A stretch of 6,237 nt of DNA from Desulfobacterales bacterium (GTDB taxonomy: Bacteria; Desulfobacterota; Desulfobacteria; Desulfobacterales; SpSt-501): positions 1-6,237 of the forward strand of contig JALOOS010000111.1 in the NCBI GenBank assembly GCA_025454275.1. The letters run 5' to 3'. The position numbers and the translations under genes were made by a program. Shown here in pieces: positions 1 to 6,237 of the stretch. Each line of letters starts with the position of its first letter. The first letter of the stretch is position 1. Under the pieces are notes generated by a model. It was not told where the DNA came from. It saw only the letters and a program-made list of their open reading frames with translations, and ran no database searches.

Positions 1-21
1 CCGGCGCCTGAGCGGCGGTGA
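1..21 (+). CDS. possible 3' end of an upstream gene (six codons and TGA)
   Basis: Read from base 1, the frame gives six codons and then TGA at 19-21, one base before the ATG of the phosphopantetheinyl transferase gene. Such tight spacing is typical of translationally coupled operon genes, so this may be the end of a preceding gene on the same strand. Six codons cannot establish a coding frame, and another frame also has a TGA at 9-11. This is a guess from spacing only; the product is unknown. Confidence 0.2.
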   Translation, partial: PAPERR

Positions 22-22
22 G

Positions 23-601
23 ATGTCGCCGGTCGTCTACCCGGTCCTGACGGTGGTGCCGGAGGCGGTCCGCCGGCTGCCGCCCCCGCAGCGGGCCCGA
101 GAGCTGAGCGCGCTGGCCCGCCGGGCGCTGGCGCGCTCGGCCGAACGCCTGGGCGTCCCCTTGGGGCCGCTCGATACGGACGATCGCGGCGCCCCCCTCC
201 CCTTCGCCGGCTGGTTCTGGTCGCTCTCTCACAAGCCGTATTTCGCCGGGGCGGTCCTCGCCCCGGCCCCCGTCGGGCTGGACATCGAAGCGATCCGGCC
301 CGCCTCCCCCGGCCTCCGCCGTCGGACCGCCGCTGAAAACGAATGGGCGCTTTTGCCCGACGGAGACCCGGAGGCGACCTTCTTCCGGTTCTGGACCGCC
401 AAAGAGGCGGTGCTGAAAGCCGAGGGCGAGGGGTTCAGGGGCTGGTCGCGCTGCCGCATCCGCCGCGTCGTCGACCCGGCCCGCCTGGAGGTGGACTACC
501 GCGGCACGCTCTGGCCCGTCGCACACTTCTTCTTCCGCGATCATATCGCCGCCATCGCCGGCAGGGGCTTCCAGGTGCAGTGGATCGTGGAGGGTTGCTG
601 A
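23..601 (+). CDS. 4'-phosphopantetheinyl transferase superfamily protein (Sfp-like)
   Basis: This family transfers the 4'-phosphopantetheine arm of coenzyme A to a conserved serine of acyl, peptidyl or aryl carrier proteins in the cytoplasm. The 192-residue product shows the family signatures in order: SLSH at 67-70 (the CoA-contacting Ser-x-Ser-His region), VGLDIE at 84-89 with the Mg2+-binding acids D87 and E89, and FWTAKEAVLK at 123-132 with W124, K127 and E128. E128 is the third metal ligand by family analogy. The length is slightly below Bacillus Sfp (about 224 residues) but contains both halves of the pseudo-dimeric fold. ATG at 23 is chosen because it precedes the whole first half and follows a purine-rich GGTGAG. 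No carrier-protein gene or synthase is visible, so the substrate is unknown; it could serve fatty acid, polyketide or nonribosomal peptide carriers. It is separated from the next gene by 257 bases and probably belongs to a transcription unit entering from the left. There are no signal peptide or membrane segments. Confidence 0.9.
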   Translation: MSPVVYPVLTVVPEAVRRLPPPQRARELSALARRALARSAERLGVPLGPLDTDDRGAPLPFAGWFWSLSHKPYFAGAVLAPAPVGLDIEAIRPASPGLRRRTAAENEWALLPDGDPEATFFRFWTAKEAVLKAEGEGFRGWSRCRIRRVVDPARLEVDYRGTLWPVAHFFFRDHIAAIAGRGFQVQWIVEGC

Positions 602-619
602 GGCGTGCGGTCCTGTTCC

Positions 620-691
620 CGTACACGTTCACGTACCCGCCCACGAAGCAGCATGCCTAAAAAGCCGTGTACGGGTACGTGAACGTGTACG
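620..691. repeat. long perfect inverted repeat (19-20 bp arms)
   Basis: The left arm GTACACGTTCACGTACCCG (621-639) is the exact reverse complement of 672-690, and the outer pair C620/G691 extends the stem to 20 bp. Inside, CACG at 642-645 pairs with CGTG at 666-669 after a 2x2 mismatch, leaving a loop of about 20 bases containing the palindrome GCATGC (651-656). The arms are themselves built of alternating GTAC/ACGT units, and the core TGAACGTG (680-687) recurs at 731-738. The element lies 19 bases after the phosphopantetheinyl transferase stop codon. No T-run follows either arm, so a classical intrinsic terminator is unlikely. It could be a REP-like dispersed repeat, a miniature mobile element, a transcript-stabilising 3' hairpin or a binding site for a dimeric protein; the sequence alone does not decide. 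Confidence 0.85.
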
Positions 692-794
692 AGGAGGGTT
701 TCGCGAGCAGACAGGTCTACCGCTTCGCTGTGAACGTGAACCATTTCTCCGATCTTGGCTGCCGACCGCAAGTGTCTTTTCACCGCGCCCGCAT

Positions 795-823
795 TTGACA
801 GGGTGCCCCGTTTCCAGTAAGTT
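795..823 (+). promoter_or_regulatory. predicted sigma70-type promoter for the three-gene operon
   Basis: A perfect -35 hexamer TTGACA (795-800) is followed after exactly 17 bases by TAAGTT (818-823), which keeps the most conserved T, A and final T of the -10 box. Transcription would start near 830, giving a leader of about 30 bases before the ATG at 859. The region lies in the only sizeable gap upstream of the operon. The prediction rests on sequence match; the -10 box is weak (3 of 6), so activation or another sigma factor is possible. Confidence 0.5.
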
Positions 824-847
824 TTTCAGCAGATCCACCACAGGAGC

Positions 848-853
848 GGGGAG
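848..853 (+). promoter_or_regulatory. ribosome binding site GGGGAG for the hydantoinase-family gene
   Basis: GGGGAG ends five bases before the ATG at 859, the normal Shine-Dalgarno spacing. It supports this start, which also places the first glycine-rich nucleotide-binding motif at residues 6-13, as in the family. A second AGGAG at 842-846 lies too far upstream to be optimal. Confidence 0.65.
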
Positions 854-858
854 ACGGC

Positions 859-2559
859 ATGATCATCGGGCTGGATGTCGGCGGTACCCACACGGATGTC
901 GTCCTGCTGGACCAGAAGGGGATCCAGCGCGAGATCAAGGTCCCGACACTCTGCTCCGACCTCTTCAGCTCCGTCCTCCAAGGGATCGACGCGGTCACGG
1001 CGGACGTTCCCGCCGCCGCCATCAAGCGCATCGTCCTGAGCACGACCCTCACCACCAACGCCGTCATCCAGGGCCGGATCCCGCCGGTCGGCATGGTGGT
1101 CTGCGCCGGTCCGGGCATCGACCCCGGCCTGTTCCGCACCAACCGGCACTACGTGCAGGTGCGCGGGGCCATGGATCACCGCGGCCGGGAGATCGATGCG
1201 GTGGACCCGCGCGAGATCCGGGCGGTGGCGGAGGAGTTCCGCAAAGAGGGCATCCGCCACATCGGCGTCGTCGGTAAATTCTCCATCCGCAACCCCCGCC
1301 ATGAAATCCAGATCGGAGAGCTCCTCCAGGCGGACTTCGAAAAGGTGTTTCTCGGCCACCGCATCTCCGGCAGCCTGAACTTCGCCCGCCGCATCGCCAC
1401 CACCTATCTGAATGCCGCGGTCTACCCGCTCCACAAGGAGTTCTTCGAGGCGGTCACCCGCGCCCTGGGGGCCAAGGGCCTGGTCCTGCCGCTGCGGCTG
1501 CTCAAGGCGGACGGGGGCAACATGCGGCTCGAGTCCTCCCTGGAGTTCCCCGCCCAGACCATTCTCTCCGGCCCGGCCGCCAGCGTGATGGGTGCGGTGG
1601 CCATGGCCGCCGGCCGCGAAGACGCCCTGGTGATGGACATCGGCGGCACCACCACCGACATCGCGGTCCTGATCGGAGCCGCCCCGGTGCTCGACCCCCT
1701 GGGCATCACCGTCGGGGCGCACCGGACGCTGATCCGTTCGCTCGACACGCTCTCCATCGGGGTGGGCGGTGACAGCGCGGTGCGGGTCGAAAAAGGCTGT
1801 TTGACGGTCGGTCCCGACCGCAACGGCCCGGCCATCGTCTACGGCGGCCGCACCCCCACGCCCACCGACGCCTTGGCGGTGCTGGGTGAGATCGCATCCG
1901 AGCGCCGAGGGCAGGCCGCGGCCGGTTTTGAGCCCCTCGCCGCCGCCCTCGGGGTAAGCGTCACGGCCGTGGCCGGGAGGGTCATGGAAACCGCCTGCCG
2001 GGCTATGATCGAGGCCGCCGCGGGGCTGGTCGCGCATATCAACAGCAAACCGGTCTACACCGTGCACGAGCTTCTGGAAGGCTACACCGTCCAGCCCCGC
2101 AGCCTGCTCGTTTTAGGGGGGCCCGCACCCTATTTCGCCCGCCACCTCGAAGCTGAGGGGGCCTATCCGGTGCGGGTGGTGCCGCGCTGGCAGGTGGCCA
2201 ACGCCATCGGCGCCGCACTGGCCCGCACGACCTGCGAGGTGACCTTCTTCGCCGACACCCAGCAGGGGAAGGCAGATGCGCCCGGGGAGCATTTCAGCCA
2301 AGCGATCCCCGGCGACTACCGCCTGGAGGAGGCCGAAGCCCAGGCGCTCGAACTGCTGCGCCAAAAAGCCCTGGAACGGGGCGCCAACCCCGACTTTCTG
2401 GAGATGGAGGTCGTCGAGCGCCAGGTATTCAACATGGTGCGGGGGTTCAACACCACGGGCCGGAACATGCGGGTCCGGGCGCAGGTCAAGCCCGGGCTGA
2501 TTCATGGCTACGACGACCTGCTCGCCGCCCTCGCGGCCGATGCCGCCCATGGCGTTTAG
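859..2559 (+). CDS. hydantoinase/oxoprolinase family protein (HyuA-like, ASKHA ATPase fold)
   Basis: The 566-residue protein belongs to the hydantoinase A / 5-oxoprolinase family, whose members use ATP to open cyclic amides or to carboxylate ketones, normally with a HyuB-type partner. Visible motifs: DVGGTHTD at 6-13 (N-terminal phosphate loop), STTLTTNA at 61-68, LSGPA at 236-240, DIGGTTTD at 260-267 (second phosphate loop of the hydantoinase A domain), GVGGDS at 301-306, PTPTDA at 333-338, LGGPAPYFA at 419-427 (adenosine-binding type) and WQVANAIGAA at 444-453. Roughly, residues 1-170 match the N-terminal domain and 190-480 the main domain. Residues 480-566 form a soluble tail of charged and aromatic residues. 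Typical HyuA or oxoprolinase A units are near 650-700 residues, so this is a short form, and no HyuB gene follows. It is the first gene of a probable operon, 33 bases before the deacetylase gene. It is cytoplasmic with no membrane segments. The substrate is not deducible; calling it N-methylhydantoinase or 5-oxoprolinase would be over-annotation. Confidence 0.9.
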   Translation: MIIGLDVGGTHTDVVLLDQKGIQREIKVPTLCSDLFSSVLQGIDAVTADVPAAAIKRIVLSTTLTTNAVIQGRIPPVGMVVCAGPGIDPGLFRTNRHYVQVRGAMDHRGREIDAVDPREIRAVAEEFRKEGIRHIGVVGKFSIRNPRHEIQIGELLQADFEKVFLGHRISGSLNFARRIATTYLNAAVYPLHKEFFEAVTRALGAKGLVLPLRLLKADGGNMRLESSLEFPAQTILSGPAASVMGAVAMAAGREDALVMDIGGTTTDIAVLIGAAPVLDPLGITVGAHRTLIRSLDTLSIGVGGDSAVRVEKGCLTVGPDRNGPAIVYGGRTPTPTDALAVLGEIASERRGQAAAGFEPLAAALGVSVTAVAGRVMETACRAMIEAAAGLVAHINSKPVYTVHELLEGYTVQPRSLLVLGGPAPYFARHLEAEGAYPVRVVPRWQVANAIGAALARTTCEVTFFADTQQGKADAPGEHFSQAIPGDYRLEEAEAQALELLRQKALERGANPDFLEMEVVERQVFNMVRGFNTTGRNMRVRAQVKPGLIHGYDDLLAALAADAAHGV

Positions 2560-2580
2560 GGCATGCGGGGGAAGGCAGGG

Positions 2581-2585
2581 GGGAG
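2581..2585 (+). promoter_or_regulatory. ribosome binding site GGGAG for the deacetylase-family gene
   Basis: A purine-rich stretch with GGGAG (2581-2585) sits seven bases before the ATG at 2593, inside the 33-base gap after the hydantoinase-family stop codon. It supports independent translation initiation at 2593. Confidence 0.55.
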
Positions 2586-2592
2586 AGGCTGA

Positions 2593-3912
2593 ATGCTGCG
2601 CGCAAAACACCGGGTCGGCCTAGTCTTCTTTCCCGCCTACGACTGGGCCATCAGCCCCACCCATCCGGAGCGTGAGGAGCGGCTGCTCTACACCCAGGAC
2701 CAGATCCTGGAGGAGGGTCTCTTCGACATCGAGGGGATCGTCGAGCTCAAGCCGGACCTGGCGGTGCTGGCGGATGTCCAGCGGGTCCACTTCTGCGTGC
2801 CGGACGTCTGGAGCGTCGCCACCGAGTCGCACTTCATCAGCGCCGGCGGGGCCCGCACCATCGGCCGGGCCGTGATGGACCGCGTGATCGATAAGGGCTT
2901 CGCCCTGGTGCGCCCGCCCGGCCATCACGCCATGCGGGTGGTGCACGGCTCGCGCGGGTTCTGCAACATCAACATCGAGGCCGTCATGATCGAGCATCTG
3001 CGCCGCGCCTACGGGGTCCGGCGCGTGGCGGTGGTCGACACCGACTGTCACCACGGCGACGGCACCCAGGATATCTATTGGCATGACCCGGATACCCTCT
3101 TCATCTCCCTGCACCAGGACGGCCGCACGCTCTACCCGGGCTCCGGGTTCCCGAGCGAGCTCGGGGGGCCGAACGCCTTCGGGCGCACCCTCAACATCCC
3201 TCTGCCCCCGCACACCGGGGAGGAGGGGTTCCTGCACATCATCCGCCATGTGGTCAAGCCGATCCTCGAGGAGTTCCGGCCCGAGCTCGTCATCAACTCG
3301 GCCGGCCAGGACAATCATTACTCCGACCCGATCACCCACATGAACTTTTCCGCCCAGGGCTATGCCGAGCTGACCTCGCTCCTGAATGCCGACATCGCCG
3401 TGCTGGAGGGCGGCTACTCGATCGAAAGCGCCCTGCCCTACGTCAACCTCGGCATCGTTCTCGCCATGGCCGGCCTGGATTTCAGCCATGTCCGCGAGCC
3501 GGACTACGGCCCGGAGCGGGTGCGGCAGGAGCCCGGGGTGACCGATGCAGTGAAAGGGGTGGGGGAGTTGATCCTGACGGTGTGGCGCGACCGGCAGCGC
3601 CTGCGAGAGCGCCTGCTGGCCGAGAGGAACCCCTACCGGCGCTCGCGCCGCATCTACTACGATACGGACGGGATCAGCGAGTCCCAGGAGGAGGTGGTGC
3701 GGCCGTGCGAGGAGTGCGGCGGTGCCCTCAAAATCGAATCGAACTCGGACCGGGGGGCGCATATCCTTGCGATCCACATTCCGGTTAGAGCCTGCCGGGA
3801 GTGCCGGGAAGAGGGCCGCCGCTGGTTTCATGACGCCAACGCCAAACGCTTCGACCAGGTCATGCTCCAGGACCGCCCGGAAGACACCTATCTCGTCAAG
3901 AAAAAGGGCTGA
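2593..3912 (+). CDS. histone deacetylase family amidohydrolase with C-terminal Cys4 tail
   Basis: This is a zinc-dependent deacylase of the HDAC/AcuC/acetylpolyamine amidohydrolase superfamily, which in bacteria removes acetyl or other acyl groups from lysines, polyamines or small metabolites. In the 439-residue product, residues 10 to about 295 form the catalytic domain. HPEREER at 24-30 lies in the substrate-entry region. RPPGHHA at 107-113 carries the catalytic His pair H111/H112. DTDCHHGDG at 149-157 supplies zinc ligands D151 and H153. SAGQDNH at 236-242 supplies the third ligand D240, and EGGY at 272-275 supplies the catalytic tyrosine Y275. All key residues are present, so it should be active. 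Beyond the fold, residues 300-355 are charged and probably helical, followed by C372-x-x-C375 and C401-x-x-C404, a spacing that suggests a small zinc ribbon. That tail is not part of the standard HDAC domain. The gene lies between the HyuA-like gene and the kinase gene, with a 9-base gap to the latter. Histones are not implied; the true substrate is unknown. Confidence 0.93.
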   Translation: MLRAKHRVGLVFFPAYDWAISPTHPEREERLLYTQDQILEEGLFDIEGIVELKPDLAVLADVQRVHFCVPDVWSVATESHFISAGGARTIGRAVMDRVIDKGFALVRPPGHHAMRVVHGSRGFCNINIEAVMIEHLRRAYGVRRVAVVDTDCHHGDGTQDIYWHDPDTLFISLHQDGRTLYPGSGFPSELGGPNAFGRTLNIPLPPHTGEEGFLHIIRHVVKPILEEFRPELVINSAGQDNHYSDPITHMNFSAQGYAELTSLLNADIAVLEGGYSIESALPYVNLGIVLAMAGLDFSHVREPDYGPERVRQEPGVTDAVKGVGELILTVWRDRQRLRERLLAERNPYRRSRRIYYDTDGISESQEEVVRPCEECGGALKIESNSDRGAHILAIHIPVRACRECREEGRRWFHDANAKRFDQVMLQDRPEDTYLVKKKG

Positions 3913-3921
3913 ATCGACCGC

Positions 3922-5475
3922 ATGAGCAACCTCGGCCACAACCTCTTTCGGACTATTTTTGAGATCGCACCTTTCGGGATCGTCATCGCCGACGGCGAGG
4001 GCCGCCCCCTCAAGGCCAACCCTGCATTCATGGCCATGTTCGGCACCTCCGCCGAGGAGCTCGCCCGGGGAAAGAGCGGCGGCACGACACCGAGCGAGCC
4101 GCTCCAGAGGTTGATGAGCCAGTGCCGGGCCCGGATCACCGCCACGGCCGCCGAGACCGCTGCCCAGCGCGTAACCCTCCAGCGCACGGACGGCAGCGCT
4201 TTCTTCGGCCATGTCATAACGGCCGCCATCGACATCGACGGCCACCCGGGAGTGATCGGCTTCATCCAGGATGTCACCGGCCAGGTCCTGATGGAGAAAG
4301 AACGCGAGCAGATTTCGGCCCAGGCGCAGCAGGCGCAGAAGATGGAGGCGATCGGCACCCTCGCCGGAGGCATCGCTCACGATTTCAACAACCTGCTGAT
4401 GGGCATCCAGGGCAACATCTCCCTCATCATGCTCAACAAGGAGACCGGCCACCGCGATGTGCCGCACCTGAAAAACATCGAGAAGGCGGTCGTACGGGGC
4501 TCCGAGCTGACGCGCCAGATTCTGGGATTCGCCCGTGGCGGCAAATACGAGGTGCGCGCGACCGACTGCAACCACCTGCTCGAACGGGTGGTCGCCCTTT
4601 TCAGCCGCACGCGCAAGGAGCTGACGATCCGCAAGAACTTCCAGGAACCTCTGTGGAGCGTCGACGCCGACCAGGGCCAACTGGAGCAGGTCCTGCTCAA
4701 CCTGTTCGTCAATGCCTGGGAGGCCATGCCCGGAGGCGGGGAGATCCAGCTCGAAACCGCCAATTTATCGGTGGAGGAGAACACGCCCGGCCGGCCGCCG
4801 GATGCCGCCCTCGGCCGTTATGTGTGCCTCACGGTCACGGACACCGGGATCGGCATGGACGCCCAGACCCAGGCGCGGATCTTTGAACCCTTTTTTACGA
4901 CCAAAAAAACCGGAAGCGCCACCGGCCTCGGACTCTCTTCGGTCTTCGGAATCGTTCAGAACCACCACGGTTTTGTAACGGTGAGAAGCGGCAAGGGACG
5001 CGGGACCACCTTTCGGGTCTTCCTGCCGGCCGCCGCCCCGGCACCCGCCCGGGCGGCGGCGGCACCCGCTGCCCCGAACGGCCGCGAGCGGCCGGCAACC
5101 CTTCTTCTGGTGGAGGACGAGGAGATGGTCGCCGCCATTGCCGACCAGATGCTGACCCGTCTCGGGCACAAGGTCTTCCTGGCCGGGAGCGGAGCGGAGG
5201 CTGTAGCGATCTACAAGGAGCAGCGCGACAAGATCGACCTGGTCATCCTGGACATGATCATGCCGGGGATGAGCGGGGCGGAGGCGTTCGAGCAGCTGAA
5301 AACCATCGATCCGCAAGTCAAGGTGCTGCTCTCCAGCGGCTACAGCCTCAACGGGCAGGCCGCGGCGATACTGAACCGCGGCTGCCGCGGGTTCATCCAG
5401 AAACCGTTCACCATCGATCAGCTCTCACAGAAGATCCGTGAGATCCTCTTCGCACCCGAGTCCGCGCCGGTGTGA
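3922..5475 (+). CDS. soluble hybrid histidine kinase: PAS - HisKA - HATPase_c - receiver
   Basis: The 517-residue sensor kinase autophosphorylates on histidine and passes phosphate to its own receiver. Order of domains: a PAS domain at about 7-118; a Gln/Glu/Ala-rich helical linker at 122-140; the dimerisation and phosphoacceptor domain with GIAHDFNN at 150-157 (H153); and the ATPase domain with N-box LNLFVNAWEAM at 259-269, G1 DTGIGM at 307-312, F-box FEPFFTTK at 321-328 and G2 TGLGLS at 334-339. An Ala/Pro-rich flexible linker spans 369-387. The receiver covers about 393-510, with acidic pocket E398/D399, phosphoacceptor D444, S471 and K494. All catalytic residues are intact. There is no transmembrane segment, so it senses something in the cytoplasm through PAS. 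ATG 3922 lies 9 bases after the deacetylase stop with only a poor Shine-Dalgarno (AAAGGG is too far upstream), which suggests coupled translation. No output domain, Hpt protein or DNA-binding regulator is present here, so the downstream target is unknown. Confidence 0.95.
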   Translation: MSNLGHNLFRTIFEIAPFGIVIADGEGRPLKANPAFMAMFGTSAEELARGKSGGTTPSEPLQRLMSQCRARITATAAETAAQRVTLQRTDGSAFFGHVITAAIDIDGHPGVIGFIQDVTGQVLMEKEREQISAQAQQAQKMEAIGTLAGGIAHDFNNLLMGIQGNISLIMLNKETGHRDVPHLKNIEKAVVRGSELTRQILGFARGGKYEVRATDCNHLLERVVALFSRTRKELTIRKNFQEPLWSVDADQGQLEQVLLNLFVNAWEAMPGGGEIQLETANLSVEENTPGRPPDAALGRYVCLTVTDTGIGMDAQTQARIFEPFFTTKKTGSATGLGLSSVFGIVQNHHGFVTVRSGKGRGTTFRVFLPAAAPAPARAAAAPAAPNGRERPATLLLVEDEEMVAAIADQMLTRLGHKVFLAGSGAEAVAIYKEQRDKIDLVILDMIMPGMSGAEAFEQLKTIDPQVKVLLSSGYSLNGQAAAILNRGCRGFIQKPFTIDQLSQKIREILFAPESAPV

Positions 5476-5488
5476 CCCGGCCGGCGCG
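5463..5488. terminator. GC-rich hairpin between convergent genes, possible bidirectional terminator
   Basis: CGCGCCGG (5463-5470) is the exact reverse complement of CCGGCGCG (5481-5488), giving an 8-bp all-GC stem with a 10-base loop. It spans the kinase stop codon and fills the 14-base gap to the adenosylhomocysteinase stop codon on the other strand. Its position between two convergent genes fits a shared transcription end. No T-run follows on either strand, so intrinsic termination would be inefficient, and in GC-rich DNA an 8-bp GC match can occur by chance. Confidence 0.35.
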
Positions 5489-5489
5489 A

Positions 5490-6237
<748 letters not shown>

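Noticed and set aside
620..691. The inverted repeat as a Rho-independent terminator of the phosphopantetheinyl transferase gene
   Set aside because: The loop is long (about 32 bases between the perfect arms) and no T-run follows the stem on either strand.
755..770. A TTGGC...GC string resembling a sigma54 (-24/-12) promoter
   Set aside because: The GG and GC elements are separated by 9 rather than 10 bases, and the TT before GC is missing. The TTGACA-17-TAAGTT pair is the better promoter candidate.
667..798. A 43-codon GTG-started open frame in the intergenic region, ending at 796-798
   Set aside because: Its first third is the right arm of the inverted repeat, it has no Shine-Dalgarno sequence, and its stop overlaps the predicted -35 box. 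The translation looks somewhat protein-like but resembles nothing I recognise.
826..2067. A 413-codon open frame on the minus strand across the hydantoinase-family gene
   Set aside because: It is antisense to a gene with clear nucleotide-binding motifs. Its composition is dominated by Gly, Asp, His and Arg, there is no family signature, and it is explained by a scarcity of stop codons in GC-rich DNA.
2620..4680. A very long open frame (686 codons) on the minus strand, antisense to the deacetylase and kinase genes
   Set aside because: It mirrors two well-supported genes with intact catalytic motifs. Its translation is rich in His, Asp, Gly, Val and Leu, as expected from the antisense of GC-rich codons, and shows no recognisable motif.
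4891..4909. T6 and A7 runs in the kinase F-box region as a possible frameshift or slippage site
   Set aside because: The runs encode the conserved FFTTKK stretch in frame, the phase does not match a canonical slippery heptamer, and the frame stays open through the intact receiver domain.

Overview
The window is a GC-rich bacterial segment, clearly above 60% G+C by eye. It has dense coding, short gaps within one operon and strong G/C preference at third codon positions. The gene content fits a free-living Gram-negative bacterium: a hydantoinase/oxoprolinase-family ATPase beside an HDAC-family deacetylase, a soluble PAS hybrid histidine kinase, and a short-type adenosylhomocysteinase without the eukaryotic-style C-terminus. 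My best guess is a Desulfobacterota (deltaproteobacterial) relative. That is inference from gene flavour, not a taxonomic assignment.

Layout, left to right. (1) 1-21 may be the last codons of an upstream gene. (2) 23-601 (+) is a 4'-phosphopantetheinyl transferase of the Sfp superfamily. (3) 602-858 is non-coding. It holds a perfect 19-bp inverted repeat (621-639 / 672-690, extendable to 20 bp), a further scattered copy of its TGAACGTG core, and a good sigma70-type promoter (795-823). (4) 859-5475 (+) is a likely three-gene operon: a HyuA-like hydantoinase/oxoprolinase subunit (859-2559), a histone-deacetylase-family amidohydrolase with an extra four-cysteine C-terminal tail (2593-3912), and a PAS-HisKA-HATPase-REC hybrid histidine kinase (3922-5475). 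The gaps are 33 and 9 bases. (5) 5490-6237 (-) is the C-terminal ~248 residues of adenosylhomocysteinase. It converges on the operon, with a GC-rich hairpin at the junction; its N-terminus lies beyond the right edge.

How they may work together: the two middle enzymes belong to families that act on amide bonds. The HyuA-like protein belongs to an ATP-dependent ring-opening/carboxylase group, and the HDAC-fold protein is a zinc-dependent N-deacylase. The kinase is translated right behind them, which suggests a sensed substrate or acylation state, but no transcription factor or HyuB partner lies in the window. Adenosylhomocysteinase (methyl cycle) and the phosphopantetheinyl transferase look like independent neighbours. 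The most interesting items are the HyuA-without-HyuB/HDAC/kinase cluster, the Cys4 tail on the HDAC protein, and the long inverted repeat.
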